From Oscillospiraceae bacterium (GTDB lineage Bacteria > Bacillota > Clostridia > Oscillospirales > Acutalibacteraceae), in assembly GCA_015065695.1 (NCBI GenBank), contig SVPT01000013.1, forward strand, positions 1-37,203: 37,203 nucleotides of DNA. The letters run 5' to 3'. Below the pieces are notes generated by a model that saw nothing but the letters and a program-made list of their open reading frames with translations, did no database searches and was not told where the DNA came from. A program made the position numbers and the translations under genes. Below are positions 23,102 to 31,240 of the stretch, one piece after another (position 1 is the stretch's first letter; each line of letters begins with the position of its first letter).

Positions 23102-24226
23102 ATGTTCTCATCCAAAAAGATACTTTACTTCATCATCGTTGCAATGGTGGTGATATGCTATGTCAACGGCATTGATTTCCGTGCCAATACCTACGAGGTG
23201 ACACAGCAGACCACCGAAAGCTTTGTCGATTTCTCCGATTCCGGCTTCTTCGCCATAACCGACTCCGCGCAGGGGCTTTCCACTGTCGCGGAGATAGGCG
23301 AGGGTGATGGCAGTGCTGCCGACGAATACTCCGGCGGTGCGGCTGTCATCGAAGACGGCAGCGGTCAGCAGGGAACAGAGCAGGATCCCGGTCAGCAGGC
23401 AACGCAGGATCAGCAGACCGACCAGACAACCGTTACTACTACTGTGCCTACGGTGCAGCCGTCCAATGTTGCGCCTGTGCAGCCTGAGCAGCAGGTGACA
23501 ACCACCACTACTCCGGCACCCACCACTACCACGACCACCACAACAACTACCACTACAAGAACCACCACAACCACCACCTCTTTCAGCTACAGCGATTCCG
23601 GCGGAATACACTTTGCATACGGTCAGGTAACCATCTACGCCGGTGCGTCTACCACCGTCAACCTCAACGTGCCCATCGGCTCACAGCGCCGCGCTACCTT
23701 CTCCAGTAAGAACACCATGGTAGCCACCGCCACCAACTACGGCGATACCGTCGTGCAGATAACCGGCGTCAGCGTTGGCGAAACATGGATACAGGCGACC
23801 AACTCTGCCGGCGATGTAGCCTATTGCAAGGTCATCGTTACCGACTTTGCCCACGAGGTTATACGTCTGACCAACGTAGAGCGTGCCAACAACGGTCTGC
23901 CGCCCCTCAGCGAGGGCGATACCATGGTGCAGAGAATGGCGGATATTCGCCTCAGCGAATCCTCCCGCTACTTCAGCCACACCCGTCCCGATGGTCAGAG
24001 ATTCTCCAGCGTCGCGCAGGAGATTGGTCTGAGCTACCGCTACATCGGTGAGAATCTGGCCCGTGGTCAGACATCTCCCGCACAGGTTGTTCAGGAGTGG
24101 ATGGCATCGCCCACCCACCGTGATAATATCCTCAACAGCAACTACGCATATATCTGCGTATCCTACGGCTTCGGCAGTGACGGCTATCCCTACTGGGTGC
24201 AGATATTCCACTATCCTGCCTATTGA
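23102..24226 (+). CDS. Surface/secreted CAP-domain (SCP/PR-1) protein
   Basis: The 374-residue protein opens with a signal or anchor helix (about 6-22). A Gly/Gln/Asp-rich spacer follows, then a Thr-rich linker (about residues 128-162, one run of 12 Thr), typical of ruminococcal extracellular proteins and probably glycosylated. Residues about 170-255 look like a BIG2-type Ig domain. Residues 258-374 are a CAP domain with YFSHTRPDGQRF, YIGENLARG, VVQEWMASPTHRDNIL and the closing YWVQIFHYP. Bacterial CAP proteins are secreted, and their biochemical role is mostly unknown; the spore-associated YkwD and SafA-linked types belong here. AAGGAGGG precedes the ATG. A strong terminator follows. Confidence 0.93.
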   Translation: MFSSKKILYFIIVAMVVICYVNGIDFRANTYEVTQQTTESFVDFSDSGFFAITDSAQGLSTVAEIGEGDGSAADEYSGGAAVIEDGSGQQGTEQDPGQQATQDQQTDQTTVTTTVPTVQPSNVAPVQPEQQVTTTTTPAPTTTTTTTTTTTTRTTTTTTSFSYSDSGGIHFAYGQVTIYAGASTTVNLNVPIGSQRRATFSSKNTMVATATNYGDTVVQITGVSVGETWIQATNSAGDVAYCKVIVTDFAHEVIRLTNVERANNGLPPLSEGDTMVQRMADIRLSESSRYFSHTRPDGQRFSSVAQEIGLSYRYIGENLARGQTSPAQVVQEWMASPTHRDNILNSNYAYICVSYGFGSDGYPYWVQIFHYPAY

Positions 24227-24256
24227 TGACCTGAGGCTAATGAAATAACGCAAACT

Positions 24257-24307
24257 GCCCCCTGCGGCACAGTCCTTGTGGATTGCGCCGCAGGGGGCAT
24301 CTTTTTT
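24257..24307 (+). terminator. Intrinsic terminator of the CAP gene
   Basis: GCCCCCTGCGGC (24257-24268) pairs with GCCGCAGGGGGC (24287-24298), and seven T follow at 24301. It probably also limits read-through from the convergent minus-strand genes. Confidence 0.92.
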
Positions 24308-24319
24308 TCGGGGGTGTGT

Positions 24320-24907
24320 TCAGAATTCCAGCCCCAGCCGGTACGCCCTTTCCAGATGGGCGGGCATCAGCCGCTCTCTTGTTTCCTCGTCCCAGTGGGT
24401 TATGCCGTCGAAAAAGACGATGTCTTTCTCCTTGGCTCTTTCGTTTATTCGGTCGCCGAGCATGACGGCAGTCATTGCCTGCTGTTGACCCGATTGAGCC
24501 AGAGAGTCCATTGTCTTTCCCGCGCAGGCAAGCACAAGAGCCTTGTCCAGCACCTTCATCGTGGGGTTGGGGGTGTAGGCAAAGCCGCTCGTCCACACAC
24601 GGTCAAACCACCCGACCAGCTTGGCGGGTGCTTCCGTCCAGAAGACAGGGTAGATAAACGCGACAGCATCGCTTGACTGTATCTTCTCCTGCTCCTGCCG
24701 CACGTCCTCGGGTACAGGAAGCTCTGCCCTGTAGTGGGTCTCCCGCAGGTATTCCTCCTCGGTCATGTCGGTGCAAAAGTCCATCTTGTACAGGTCGGAA
24801 ATTATTACCTCATGTCCCGCCTCACGCAGCCCTCTGACAAACTGACGGTATACCTGACAGGTAAAGCTTTGCTCGCTTGGGTGGCAGTACACAACAAAAA
24901 CCTTCAT
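24320..24907 (-). CDS. Flavodoxin-fold NAD(P)H oxidoreductase
   Basis: A 195-residue protein of the flavodoxin_2 (NQO1/KefF/MdaB) family. The N-terminus MKVFVVYCHPSEQSFT is the phosphate-binding loop for FMN or FAD. AVAFIYPVFWTEAPAKLVGWFDRVW is shown here only in part as VFWTEAPAKLVGWFDRV, the family hallmark around the isoalloxazine site. Such enzymes reduce quinones, azo dyes or nitro compounds with two electrons. GGGAGG precedes the ATG, and the gene starts 12 bases after the stop of the MBL-fold gene, so they form one operon. The physiological acceptor is unknown. Confidence 0.92.
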   Translation of the reverse strand: MKVFVVYCHPSEQSFTCQVYRQFVRGLREAGHEVIISDLYKMDFCTDMTEEEYLRETHYRAELPVPEDVRQEQEKIQSSDAVAFIYPVFWTEAPAKLVGWFDRVWTSGFAYTPNPTMKVLDKALVLACAGKTMDSLAQSGQQQAMTAVMLGDRINERAKEKDIVFFDGITHWDEETRERLMPAHLERAYRLGLEF

Positions 24908-24919
24908 GGTACACCTCCC

Positions 24920-25714
24920 TTAAAGCTCTATGCTTTCGCCGCAGGACAGATACGCCAGATTGGGCATCAGCTTTGACAGATGCTCAAAGGCCTCTTTACC
25001 GGTGCAGTGGCAGGTATAGAAGCGGGTGTTTTGGTATTGTTTCAGCTCTGCCGCAATCTCGTCCAGAAGCTCCGCGGCAACGGTTTTTCCCAGTGAGGGG
25101 CTGTACAGATGGAAGCCGCCCACGCAAAGCTGCGGTGCGTAGGGCTGTGCCCTTTCCATGATGTTCACCACGCCGTTGTGTCCGCAGCCCATGACCAGCG
25201 CGCACGCACCGTCATTGATAATCAGATTGTGCTCATGGGCGAAGCTGTCCCTGCCGCTGCTGTCCAGCAGGCTGTCGTTGGCTGTGGAGTGGCACTTGTC
25301 CGCGCCGCTGACGGTGAAGAGCAACAGCTCATTGTCTATCCTGTACTCGCCGTCGGTCAGCACCACCTGCGGGTGGTCTTTCAGCGCAGGGTCAATACCG
25401 ATGCTCTTTTTGAAGGAAAGCAAACAGGAGTAATGGGGCTCAAATGCCCTCTGATGGACGTATACCTTTGCGGTGTGGTTGATTTTCAGGAAATCCTCCA
25501 GCGCACCACCATGGTCGTAGTGCCCATGGGAGATGATGACCGTATCGACCGCAGCAAGGTCAATGCCCATCTTCTCCGCGTTGACAAACAGCGTTTTGTC
25601 AGGACCTAAATCAAAAAGAAGCCTGTGGCTGCCCGTTTCTATGTACAGCGACAGCCCATGTACCGACCGCAGACCGCCGGTGCTTGTATTTTCAGCAAGT
25701 GATGTTATTTTCAT
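24920..25714 (-). CDS. MBL-fold metallohydrolase, COG1237 type
   Basis: I place the start at 25714 (MKITSLAENTS), after a GGAG site; the upstream extension to 25768 has no ribosome site and would overlap the neighbouring gene. The 264-residue product has the metal motif SHGHYDHGG, further His/Asp ligands, HEHNLIINDG, VMGCGHNGVVNI and CHCTGKEAF. This pattern matches the COG1237 group, which includes a dihydropterin ribofuranosyl-aminobenzene phosphate synthase-like family. The substrate in Clostridia is unknown. It is transcribed with the oxidoreductase downstream and probably with the two paralogues upstream. Confidence 0.88.
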   Translation of the reverse strand: MKITSLAENTSTGGLRSVHGLSLYIETGSHRLLFDLGPDKTLFVNAEKMGIDLAAVDTVIISHGHYDHGGALEDFLKINHTAKVYVHQRAFEPHYSCLLSFKKSIGIDPALKDHPQVVLTDGEYRIDNELLLFTVSGADKCHSTANDSLLDSSGRDSFAHEHNLIINDGACALVMGCGHNGVVNIMERAQPYAPQLCVGGFHLYSPSLGKTVAAELLDEIAAELKQYQNTRFYTCHCTGKEAFEHLSKLMPNLAYLSCGESIEL

Positions 25715-25751
25715 TTTTTGTTTACTCCGTTTGGGTGTTAGTTTGATTTGT

Positions 25752-26333
25752 TCACTCCGCCGGAACAAAGGTGTTTTCTATCGGTTGTGCGTGCAATTCA
25801 AAGCTGATGAGCTTTGCACCGTATGATTCATATATTTCCTCGCTGCTCCGACTTCCATAGCCGTTATGACCTAACTGAAGATAAAGAAATGCGTCTTTGT
25901 ATTTATTGGATTCACTATCTCCCATAAGCTGTCCGGCAGAGTAACCTACATTTAATGCTACATAGGCCTCATCAGCACCGACAAATTCGCTGGGATCAAT
26001 TGGACAAAGAGCGATATACGGACCGCTTTCAAATCGCATTTCCCATATTCTGTGCTTTTTGCCATCGCCTTCGTTCCATCTTGAACCGGCATACTCGCAT
26101 ATGGCGATGTCTTCTATTGTGTACTCTTTACCGTCCACCTCATAAACTGCAGTAAACGGGAATTCACCATAGGTTATGAGTGGAACATCCGGCTCGGGTG
26201 CATTTTCAGCGTAGCACATTATCGGAATCCACCCGATACACAGGGTCGGAAACCACCCGATAAGAAGCGTAATGGTTAGCGCAACTGAAATTATCGCGGC
26301 AGATGCCTTGCTGTACAGAATGTGCTTATCCAT
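25752..26333 (-). CDS. Membrane-anchored protein of unknown function, tandem paralogue B
   Basis: The start at 26333 follows AAGGAGG; the track-length extension lacks a ribosome site. The 193-residue product has an uncleaved or signal helix (about 9-40, SAAIISVALTITLLIGWFP with a second hydrophobic stretch), then an extracellular domain opening APEPDVPLITYGEFPF. It ends AQPIENTFVPAE. It is the same length as the upstream paralogue, and the first 45 residues and last 10 are almost the same. The middle (about 100-165) has diverged strongly. I recognise no family. Confidence 0.75.
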   Translation of the reverse strand: MDKHILYSKASAAIISVALTITLLIGWFPTLCIGWIPIMCYAENAPEPDVPLITYGEFPFTAVYEVDGKEYTIEDIAICEYAGSRWNEGDGKKHRIWEMRFESGPYIALCPIDPSEFVGADEAYVALNVGYSAGQLMGDSESNKYKDAFLYLQLGHNGYGSRSSEEIYESYGAKLISFELHAQPIENTFVPAE

Positions 26334-26401
26334 GTTAAAACCTCCTTGCTTATAAATACTCTTGATTTCTCGTTTTGGCAGGAACGGTTTGTGTCGGGCG
26401 T

Positions 26402-26983
26402 TCACTCCGCAGGAACAAAGGTGTTTTCTATCGGAGGAGCAATCTCAAAACTGATTATCCTTACGCCATATTTTTCAAACACTTCTTCTTCACTGGGAAA
26501 GCTTAAAGAAGTAAAAGAAGTAGTACCCGATTCAAAATATTCGAGAACCTGAGGGTATGCATCACTGATAAGAGGATTATCCTCCGGGTCGCCCATAAGA
26601 TATTGGGTAGTTCGTCCAAGACCAAGCACAATCAATACATCTTCGCTTACGGTATATAACACACAGTATTCTCCGCTTTCAAATCTTCGATCCCATATTC
26701 TGTGCTTTTTGCCGTCGCCTTCGTTCCATCTTGAACCGGCATATTCGCAAATAACAGTATCTTTTATTGTGTACTCCTCACCGTTCACCTCATAAACCAC
26801 AGTAAACGGAAACTCCCCATATGTAATCTGAGGAACATCGGGCTCAGGCGCGTTTGCAGCGTAGCACATTATCGGAATCCACCCGATACACAGGGAAGGA
26901 AACCACCCGATAAGAAGCGTAATGGTTAGCGCAACTGAAATTATCGCGGCAGATGCCTTGCTGTACAGAATATTCTTCTTCAT
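26402..26983 (-). CDS. Membrane-anchored protein of unknown function, tandem paralogue A
   Basis: The start at 26983 (MKKNILYSKAS) lies six bases after AAGGAGG. This is a 193-residue copy of the next gene: the same N-terminal hydrophobic segments, the same APEPDVPQITYGEFPF opening, the conserved CEYAGSRWNEGDGKKHRIW, and the ending PPIENTFVPAE. The region after residue 105 differs in sequence and charge. The pair, 68 bases apart, looks like a recent duplication in which one exposed segment is changing fast. The role is unknown; the MBL and oxidoreductase genes follow in the same direction. Confidence 0.75.
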   Translation of the reverse strand: MKKNILYSKASAAIISVALTITLLIGWFPSLCIGWIPIMCYAANAPEPDVPQITYGEFPFTVVYEVNGEEYTIKDTVICEYAGSRWNEGDGKKHRIWDRRFESGEYCVLYTVSEDVLIVLGLGRTTQYLMGDPEDNPLISDAYPQVLEYFESGTTSFTSLSFPSEEEVFEKYGVRIISFEIAPPIENTFVPAE

Positions 26984-27056
26984 GCGTAAACCTCCTTGCA
27001 CATTAATCCCACAAATCCTCAGTACATCTCACTCACATTGCACAATACAGAGCCCC

Positions 27057-27593
27057 TCAGGAAAGCTTCCCGTCAAGGTAAACCCTCGAGCCGGTTGCTC
27101 CCCGCTGTCCCTGATACTTTCCGTTGTAGGGGTTGAGGGCGTGGTCGTCAAGCTGCGCAAACACAAGCTGTCCCACTCTGCGACCTGCGGTCAGCTCAAT
27201 GGCGCAGCGGTTGGCGTTGAACAGCTCAAGGGTGATTTCGCCCTTGAAGCCCGGGTCAACCCAGCCTGCATTCTGGATAAACAGACCCATGCGCCCGAGG
27301 GAGCTTCGCCCCTCCACAAAGGCGGTCAGGTTGTCGGGCAGCTCAAAGTATTCCATTGTGGTTGCCAGTACAAACTGCCCGGGCAGCAGCAAATATCTGT
27401 CTGCGGTAATCTGCTTGTAGCTTATCTCATCGTCCAGCGTGATGATTCCCGAGGGAGAATCCTCCACAATGCTGTAGGTGTTTCCGATGCGAATGTCAAT
27501 GCTTGCAGGCTGAATCTGTTCCGGCTCGACAGGGTCAACCACCAGCGAGCCATCGTCAATCATCTGCAGCAGTGTTTTATCCGAAAGTATCAT
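27057..27593 (-). CDS. dcd: dCTP deaminase
   Basis: A 178-residue protein with the diagnostic core GRSSLGRMGLFIQNAGWVDP, then GEITLELFN with the catalytic Glu, GRRVGQLVFAQ and the closing YQGQRGATGSRVY. It deaminates dCTP to dUTP for thymidylate synthesis, forming a trimer. The bifunctional deaminase/diphosphatase type shares these motifs, so hydrolysis to dUMP is possible. AGGGAGG precedes the ATG, and TTGCAA-17-TATAAT lies directly upstream. It is a single gene. Confidence 0.95.
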   Translation of the reverse strand: MILSDKTLLQMIDDGSLVVDPVEPEQIQPASIDIRIGNTYSIVEDSPSGIITLDDEISYKQITADRYLLLPGQFVLATTMEYFELPDNLTAFVEGRSSLGRMGLFIQNAGWVDPGFKGEITLELFNANRCAIELTAGRRVGQLVFAQLDDHALNPYNGKYQGQRGATGSRVYLDGKLS

Positions 27594-27643
27594 TTGTCAT
27601 TCCTCCCTGAATACCGCCTGTTGTGTCACAGCAGTACACAATA

Positions 27644-27672
27644 ATTATAAAGGCAAGGAAATCCAATTGCAA
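27644..27672 (-). promoter_or_regulatory. Promoter of dcd
   Basis: Minus strand TTGCAA (27672-27667), 17 bases, TATAAT (27649-27644). Confidence 0.85.
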
Positions 27673-27677
27673 CATAC

Positions 27678-27722
27678 AAAAAGGACAGTCCCCTGACGCG
27701 CGCTGCATCAAAGGGCTGTCCT
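27678..27722 (-). terminator. Intrinsic terminator of the nucleosidase gene
   Basis: On minus, AGGACAG-CCC pairs with GGG-CTGTCCT (one bulged base) around a 20-base loop, followed by five T. Stem arms on plus: 27682-27693 and 27713-27722. Confidence 0.82.
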
Positions 27723-27738
27723 GTCAATGTGTACTGGG

Positions 27739-28434
27739 TTAATTGCTGTCGCGCAGCTCCGCAAGCAGAGCCACAGTAAGATTCTTTGCTATTTCAGCAG
27801 CCCTCTCGCAGTTTTGCTCGAAATGCTCACTGCCGCTGTGGGTTGCGGTGTCGGTGATGCTTCTGATGGCAATGAAGGGTACGCTGTTGACGTGGCACAC
27901 ATGGGCAATGCTGCCCGTTTCCATGTCCACAGACAGGGGAGTAAACTGTTCGTTAATTTCATCACGCCCATCGTCGGCGATGAATGCCTCGCCCGTCACC
28001 ATACGCCCGAAGTATACCTTGCCCTGCGTGTCCATTCCCTCAAAAGCCTTTCTGGTCAGTGCCAGCAGCTTCTCGTCAGCCTTGAACCAGACGGTTTCCA
28101 GCCATGGGTGAAATTCCGTCAGAATGTTGGGGGCAACGTCGTGGTAGGCAACCTCTGTGGAAACTACCGTGTCGGCAATCTCGAGGGCTTGGTCCATGCC
28201 GCCCGCAACGCCTGCGTTGATGATAATATCCACGCCGTATGTGTCAATGAGAATCTGGGTGGCAATGGCGGCGTTTACCTTGCACACGCCCGAATACAGG
28301 GTGACGATTTCCACGCCGTTTATTGTGCCCTCGTAAAACTTCAGCATGGCCTTTTCGGACGTTTTGCAGTCCTCTATAACAGGCAGAAAGGGAGCAACCT
28401 CTCTGTCGCCTGCGCAAACAATACCTACTCGCAT
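27739..28434 (-). CDS. mtnN: 5'-methylthioadenosine/S-adenosylhomocysteine nucleosidase
   Basis: A 231-residue protein of the MTAN/PNP fold: MRVGIVCAGDREVAPF at the start, GVCKVNAAIATQILID, NAGVAGGMD, the dimer and substrate region SVDMETGSIAHVC with the catalytic Glu, and AIRSITDTATH with the catalytic Asp. It cleaves MTA and SAH to adenine and a thioribose or ribosyl-homocysteine, recycling the products of methylation and polyamine synthesis. CGGAGG precedes the ATG. It lies 68 bases after the nucleotidyltransferase gene on the same strand and has its own terminator. Confidence 0.93.
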   Translation of the reverse strand: MRVGIVCAGDREVAPFLPVIEDCKTSEKAMLKFYEGTINGVEIVTLYSGVCKVNAAIATQILIDTYGVDIIINAGVAGGMDQALEIADTVVSTEVAYHDVAPNILTEFHPWLETVWFKADEKLLALTRKAFEGMDTQGKVYFGRMVTGEAFIADDGRDEINEQFTPLSVDMETGSIAHVCHVNSVPFIAIRSITDTATHSGSEHFEQNCERAAEIAKNLTVALLAELRDSN

Positions 28435-28502
28435 TGGTTTGTCCTCCGAATATCAATATGTTTTCTGTGCTTATCCAAGGCGCAGAAACGGCTGACTGAC
28501 CG

Positions 28503-29168
28503 TTATGTCTTGCAGACCCACTTTTTTGCCCATTCAAACAGCATCTCGGACATCTCCTGAAAAGCCACCGCACCGCCATTCTTTATGTGCAGAAAGGTTT
28601 CTGTAATAGCCCGCTCGTCAGGGGACACAACCTCAAGCAAGTCGGTCTGGTGTCTGATGTAACACCCTGTCTGCCTGAAAGCTATCGCCTGTACAGTGAT
28701 GGAGGCAGCCTTGTACAGCCCTTTCAGAATATCCTCGCTTTTCTCATGCAGCATATTATGCACACAGCCATGATAGATGCTGCACGCGCCGATTTTTATC
28801 GCCCTGTCAACAGCGGCATTGTCGATAAGCGGCAGCAGCTCATCAAGGCTTCCCTTTATGGGGGTGGTGTCATAGTAAAACTGGAACAGGTCAGAGGGCT
28901 CCCAGCGGAAAAGCTCTTCCCTGCCGGAAAGAAATCCGCAAATCAGCTCCCTGTGCGGCAATGTGTCCAGCATGGCATTATAGGTCTGAATATCCGCAGC
29001 GGATATTCGGTCAAGTATCACGACAATGTCTATGTCGCTGGTTTCTGTCGCCTCACCGCGACTGTAGCTTCCCTGCAAGCCCACAAACCACACGCGGTCT
29101 GCGAAATGCTCATTAAGGGCTTGCAGAAATTCATTTGTCCAAGCGGTAATTTCCACCACATCAATCAC
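28503..29168 (-). CDS. Nucleotidyltransferase-domain protein
   Basis: A 221-residue protein with the polymerase-beta-type nucleotidyltransferase signature GSYSRGEATETSDIDIVV (GS then DxD) at about residues 33-50, and a C-terminal helical half (VDRAIKIGACSIYHG onward). The layout resembles the minimal KNTase/MNT or aminoglycoside adenylyltransferase families, but the C-terminal half is not a known antibiotic-resistance type to my eye. The start is uncertain: GTG 29168 is very close to the GGGGG site, and GTG codons at 29159 and 29156 are better spaced. No HEPN partner is adjacent, so a toxin-antitoxin role is not supported. Confidence 0.82.
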   Translation of the reverse strand: MIDVVEITAWTNEFLQALNEHFADRVWFVGLQGSYSRGEATETSDIDIVVILDRISAADIQTYNAMLDTLPHRELICGFLSGREELFRWEPSDLFQFYYDTTPIKGSLDELLPLIDNAAVDRAIKIGACSIYHGCVHNMLHEKSEDILKGLYKAASITVQAIAFRQTGCYIRHQTDLLEVVSPDERAITETFLHIKNGGAVAFQEMSEMLFEWAKKWVCKT

Positions 29169-29241
29169 CCCCGTTTGATATGTCTGATGTTATGCTACAC
29201 CCTTCTGCCGCCGTCTGTGCGGTTTGTGGGTGTATTGTTGT

Positions 29242-29270
29242 ATTATAGTATTATTAAGCATGATTTGCAA
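29242..29270 (-). promoter_or_regulatory. Promoter of the nucleotidyltransferase gene
   Basis: Minus strand TTGCAA (29270-29265), 17 bases, TATAAT (29247-29242). Confidence 0.85.
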
Positions 29271-29341
29271 CAACACAATAAGTGATGTTAACAAAACCGA
29301 AAGAGCAGAAGGATGCATAGTTGCAGTAATGTGCGCAGAAA

Positions 29342-29380
29342 CAAAAAAACGCCCCTTTTGCCGTTAAGCAAAAGAAGCGT
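29342..29380 (-). terminator. Intrinsic terminator of the 29410 gene
   Basis: On minus, ACGCTTCTTTTGC pairs with GCAAAAGGGGCGT (one internal mismatch zone) and seven T follow. Arms on plus: 29349-29361 and 29368-29380. Confidence 0.82.
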
Positions 29381-29409
29381 TCAGATTGTATAACAGCCGT
29401 TATGCCTTG

Positions 29410-29868
29410 TTATTCGTTTGGGAAGATGATATACAAACGCTCTTCCGGTCCGAATCTCTCCATAACGTAGTGGTCGATGCCATAGGCAGGGGTTATCCAC
29501 CGCTCACGGGCAAGACTGCTTTCGGGGTCGCTGGTTTCCGAATGAGGCTCGCCGTATTTATTGCGCAATACCTGAGAAATCTCTGCATAGGAAGCATTGG
29601 CATCATAGCTGCCGGAGGAGTAATACTCGCGGGGTCTGAATATTTCTATGCAATTGAAACCGTCCTCGTCAAAATGAAAACCCACCATCAGCGGAATGTC
29701 ACAGCCGAAAACACGTCCCGCAAAGGTAATATATCTGTCAGTGACCATCTTGTATTCCACGCCAGCGTTTTTCAGCAGTTGCTCCGGATTGGTGGTCTTT
29801 TTCGTTATTGTCAGCTTGGGGAAGTCGATTTCAAAGCCGCAGATATTTTCGTTTGCAATAGAAGTCAT
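29410..29868 (-). CDS. Hypothetical cytoplasmic protein
   Basis: A 152-residue acidic protein without signal or membrane segment and without a motif I recognise. The order of apparent strands and helices (FEIDFPKLTITKK, MVGFHFDEDGFNCIEIF, then a helix ISQVLRNKYGEP and a final strand RLYIIFPNE) resembles small alpha/beta proteins found as single genes in Firmicutes. AAGGAG precedes the ATG. It has its own promoter and terminator. The arrangement of a helix then KYGEP and a Trp-containing strand is often seen in immunity-like proteins, but that is only a suggestion. Confidence 0.6.
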   Translation of the reverse strand: MTSIANENICGFEIDFPKLTITKKTTNPEQLLKNAGVEYKMVTDRYITFAGRVFGCDIPLMVGFHFDEDGFNCIEIFRPREYYSSGSYDANASYAEISQVLRNKYGEPHSETSDPESSLARERWITPAYGIDHYVMERFGPEERLYIIFPNE

Positions 29869-29892
29869 GTCGTTTTCAGCTCCTTTGTTGAT

Positions 29893-29921
29893 AGTATACC
29901 ACAGATAATGGAATATTGCAA
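29893..29921 (-). promoter_or_regulatory. Promoter of the 29410 gene
   Basis: Minus strand TTGCAA (29921-29916), 17 bases, TATACT (29898-29893). Confidence 0.8.
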
Positions 29922-29957
29922 TATGCGACAGCAGGAGCAGTGCGCCAACAGTACAAC

Positions 29958-30374
29958 TCAGCCCTGCGTCAGAAAAGTATGTGCCTCGGTCAGAATCCGT
30001 CCGGAGCTTTCAAACTGGAACGCAGCAATCGCCGTTTCGTAGTCCATCAGATGAAGCCCGTTAAGCTCGGTTTCCTGTGCCGCAGGGATCTGATTGGAAT
30101 ACTCCGCCAAAAAATACACGATGTGCTTCATGCGTGTTTCACCGTCGCGCTCAAAAGGGTGGGAGTCCACCGTTCTGAAGCCGTCGATGATATTGACCGA
30201 CAGCCCTGTTTCTTCTGCAATTTCCCGCAATGCTGTCTGCACCTCGGTTTCGCCGGATTCCATGTGCCCCTTGGGGAATCCGTAAAAGCCTTCCCTGGAC
30301 TGAATAATCAGATACCTGATGCAGCCGTTTTCTTTCGTGAAAACGACCGCCCCGCAGGATTTTTCGGTTATCAT
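29958..30374 (-). CDS. Nudix hydrolase, Ap4A-type
   Basis: A 138-residue protein with a complete Nudix box at residues 36-58: Gly36, Glu42, then REIAEETGL. Substrates of this family are nucleoside diphosphates linked to another group; the short length and the opening EKSCGAVVFTKENG are like diadenosine tetraphosphate hydrolases of the NUDT2 type. Metal binding is through the REIAEE glutamates. AAAGGAGA precedes the ATG. The neighbouring genes give no further hint of substrate. Confidence 0.9.
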   Translation of the reverse strand: MITEKSCGAVVFTKENGCIRYLIIQSREGFYGFPKGHMESGETEVQTALREIAEETGLSVNIIDGFRTVDSHPFERDGETRMKHIVYFLAEYSNQIPAAQETELNGLHLMDYETAIAAFQFESSGRILTEAHTFLTQG

Positions 30375-30458
30375 AAGGTGTGTTCTCCTTTGGTTGGGGT
30401 GGGGGTGGCGATAAGATGAATGCCATTAGTTGATTATGAGGGAATAGAGAAATAAAAT

Positions 30459-30661
30459 GAAATCGCGCAAGCGCGATGAAATCCTCGCAAGGCTCGGATG
30501 AAATCTGCTTTGCAGATGAAATCAAATCCGTCCACATCTCCTACCGAAGGTAGATTTCATCACGCAGTGATTTCATCCACAGCAGGTGGATTTATCCCGT
30601 CCGTTAGGACGGATTTAGTTGAAAAGTCCCTCATTTGTCATCGACAAATGAGGGACTTTTC
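30459..30661. repeat. Hairpin-chain repeat, copy 1 (203 bp)
   Basis: A chain of short palindromes joined by GATGAAATC-like linkers: CGCGCAAGCGCG, CTCGCAAGGCTCG (imperfect), TCTGCTTTGCAGA, CTACCGAAGGTAG, TCACGCAGTGA, CCACAGCAGGTGG, CCGTCCGTTAGGACGG, ending in the long hairpin at 30622-30660. It is repeated at 31636-31837 with changes that are mostly compensated in the stems. It encodes nothing. Confidence 0.9.
30622..30660. terminator. Bidirectional terminator at the end of repeat copy 1
   Basis: AAAAGTCCCTCATTTGTC pairs perfectly with GACAAATGAGGGACTTTT across a three-base loop. It is palindromic and works on either strand; for the minus-strand kinase gene it lies about 90 bases after the stop. 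Confidence 0.85.
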
Positions 30662-30751
30662 TGTGAAAGAGTAACCAAACGGAGCAGAATTGAGGTAAGA
30701 GTAAGCAAAAGTACAGCTAAAGCAATAGTATTGCTACTTGAAAGGGGTGTA

Positions 30752-31240
30752 TTATGCTCTCCTCAAAAAGTCATCTGCTTCTTTTCTGCTCTTGAAAATT
30801 ATAATGTATTTTTCTGCTCTGTATTTCTCAATTAACGCATATAGTTTCGGCAAAGAATTATCTGCAAATTCTTTAATAAAACCTTCAAATTCGGGATCCA
30901 ATTCTTTTTCTATCCATGGTAGATCATAACGTCCTTTTCCAATCCGTTCAGTTGCGCCCTGTAAGCAAACCTCCGTGGGCAGATCAAAGAGAATCACTGT
31001 ATCGCATTCCTTAAGACGCATTTCAACCGTTCTGTTATAATTGCCATCAATGATCCACTTGTCTGTTGCAAAAATCTCTTGTATTCTTTGATCAAATTCT
31101 TCTCTTGAAATATGTGTTTTATCAGGCTTATGCCAGATAGCATCAAGGTAATATAACGGCAAACCTGTTCTCTTACTTAGTTTTTCGGCAAAAGTTGTTT
31201 TACCGCTTCCGGGACATCCGATCACAATCACGCGCTTCAT
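30752..31240 (-). CDS. P-loop nucleoside/nucleotide kinase-like protein
   Basis: A 162-residue protein with Walker A GCPGSGKTTFAEKLS at residues 8-22, the sequence LPLYYLDAIWHKPD, and DKWIIDGNY with a following Arg-rich lid (ERIGKGRYDLPW). It belongs to the adenylate-kinase-like group sometimes annotated as DNA topology modulation protein FlaR; the real substrate of this group is unclear. AAAGGAG precedes the ATG, which overlaps the stop of the S23-type gene by four bases, so the pair is co-translated. The pair lies between two hairpin-chain repeats. Confidence 0.88.
   Translation of the reverse strand: MKRVIVIGCPGSGKTTFAEKLSKRTGLPLYYLDAIWHKPDKTHISREEFDQRIQEIFATDKWIIDGNYNRTVEMRLKECDTVILFDLPTEVCLQGATERIGKGRYDLPWIEKELDPEFEGFIKEFADNSLPKLYALIEKYRAEKYIIIFKSRKEADDFLRRA

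Noticed and set aside
28503-29168. MNT half of a HEPN/MNT toxin-antitoxin pair
   Set aside because: It is much longer than minimal MNT antitoxins and no HEPN gene lies beside it; the neighbour is an MTA/SAH nucleosidase.
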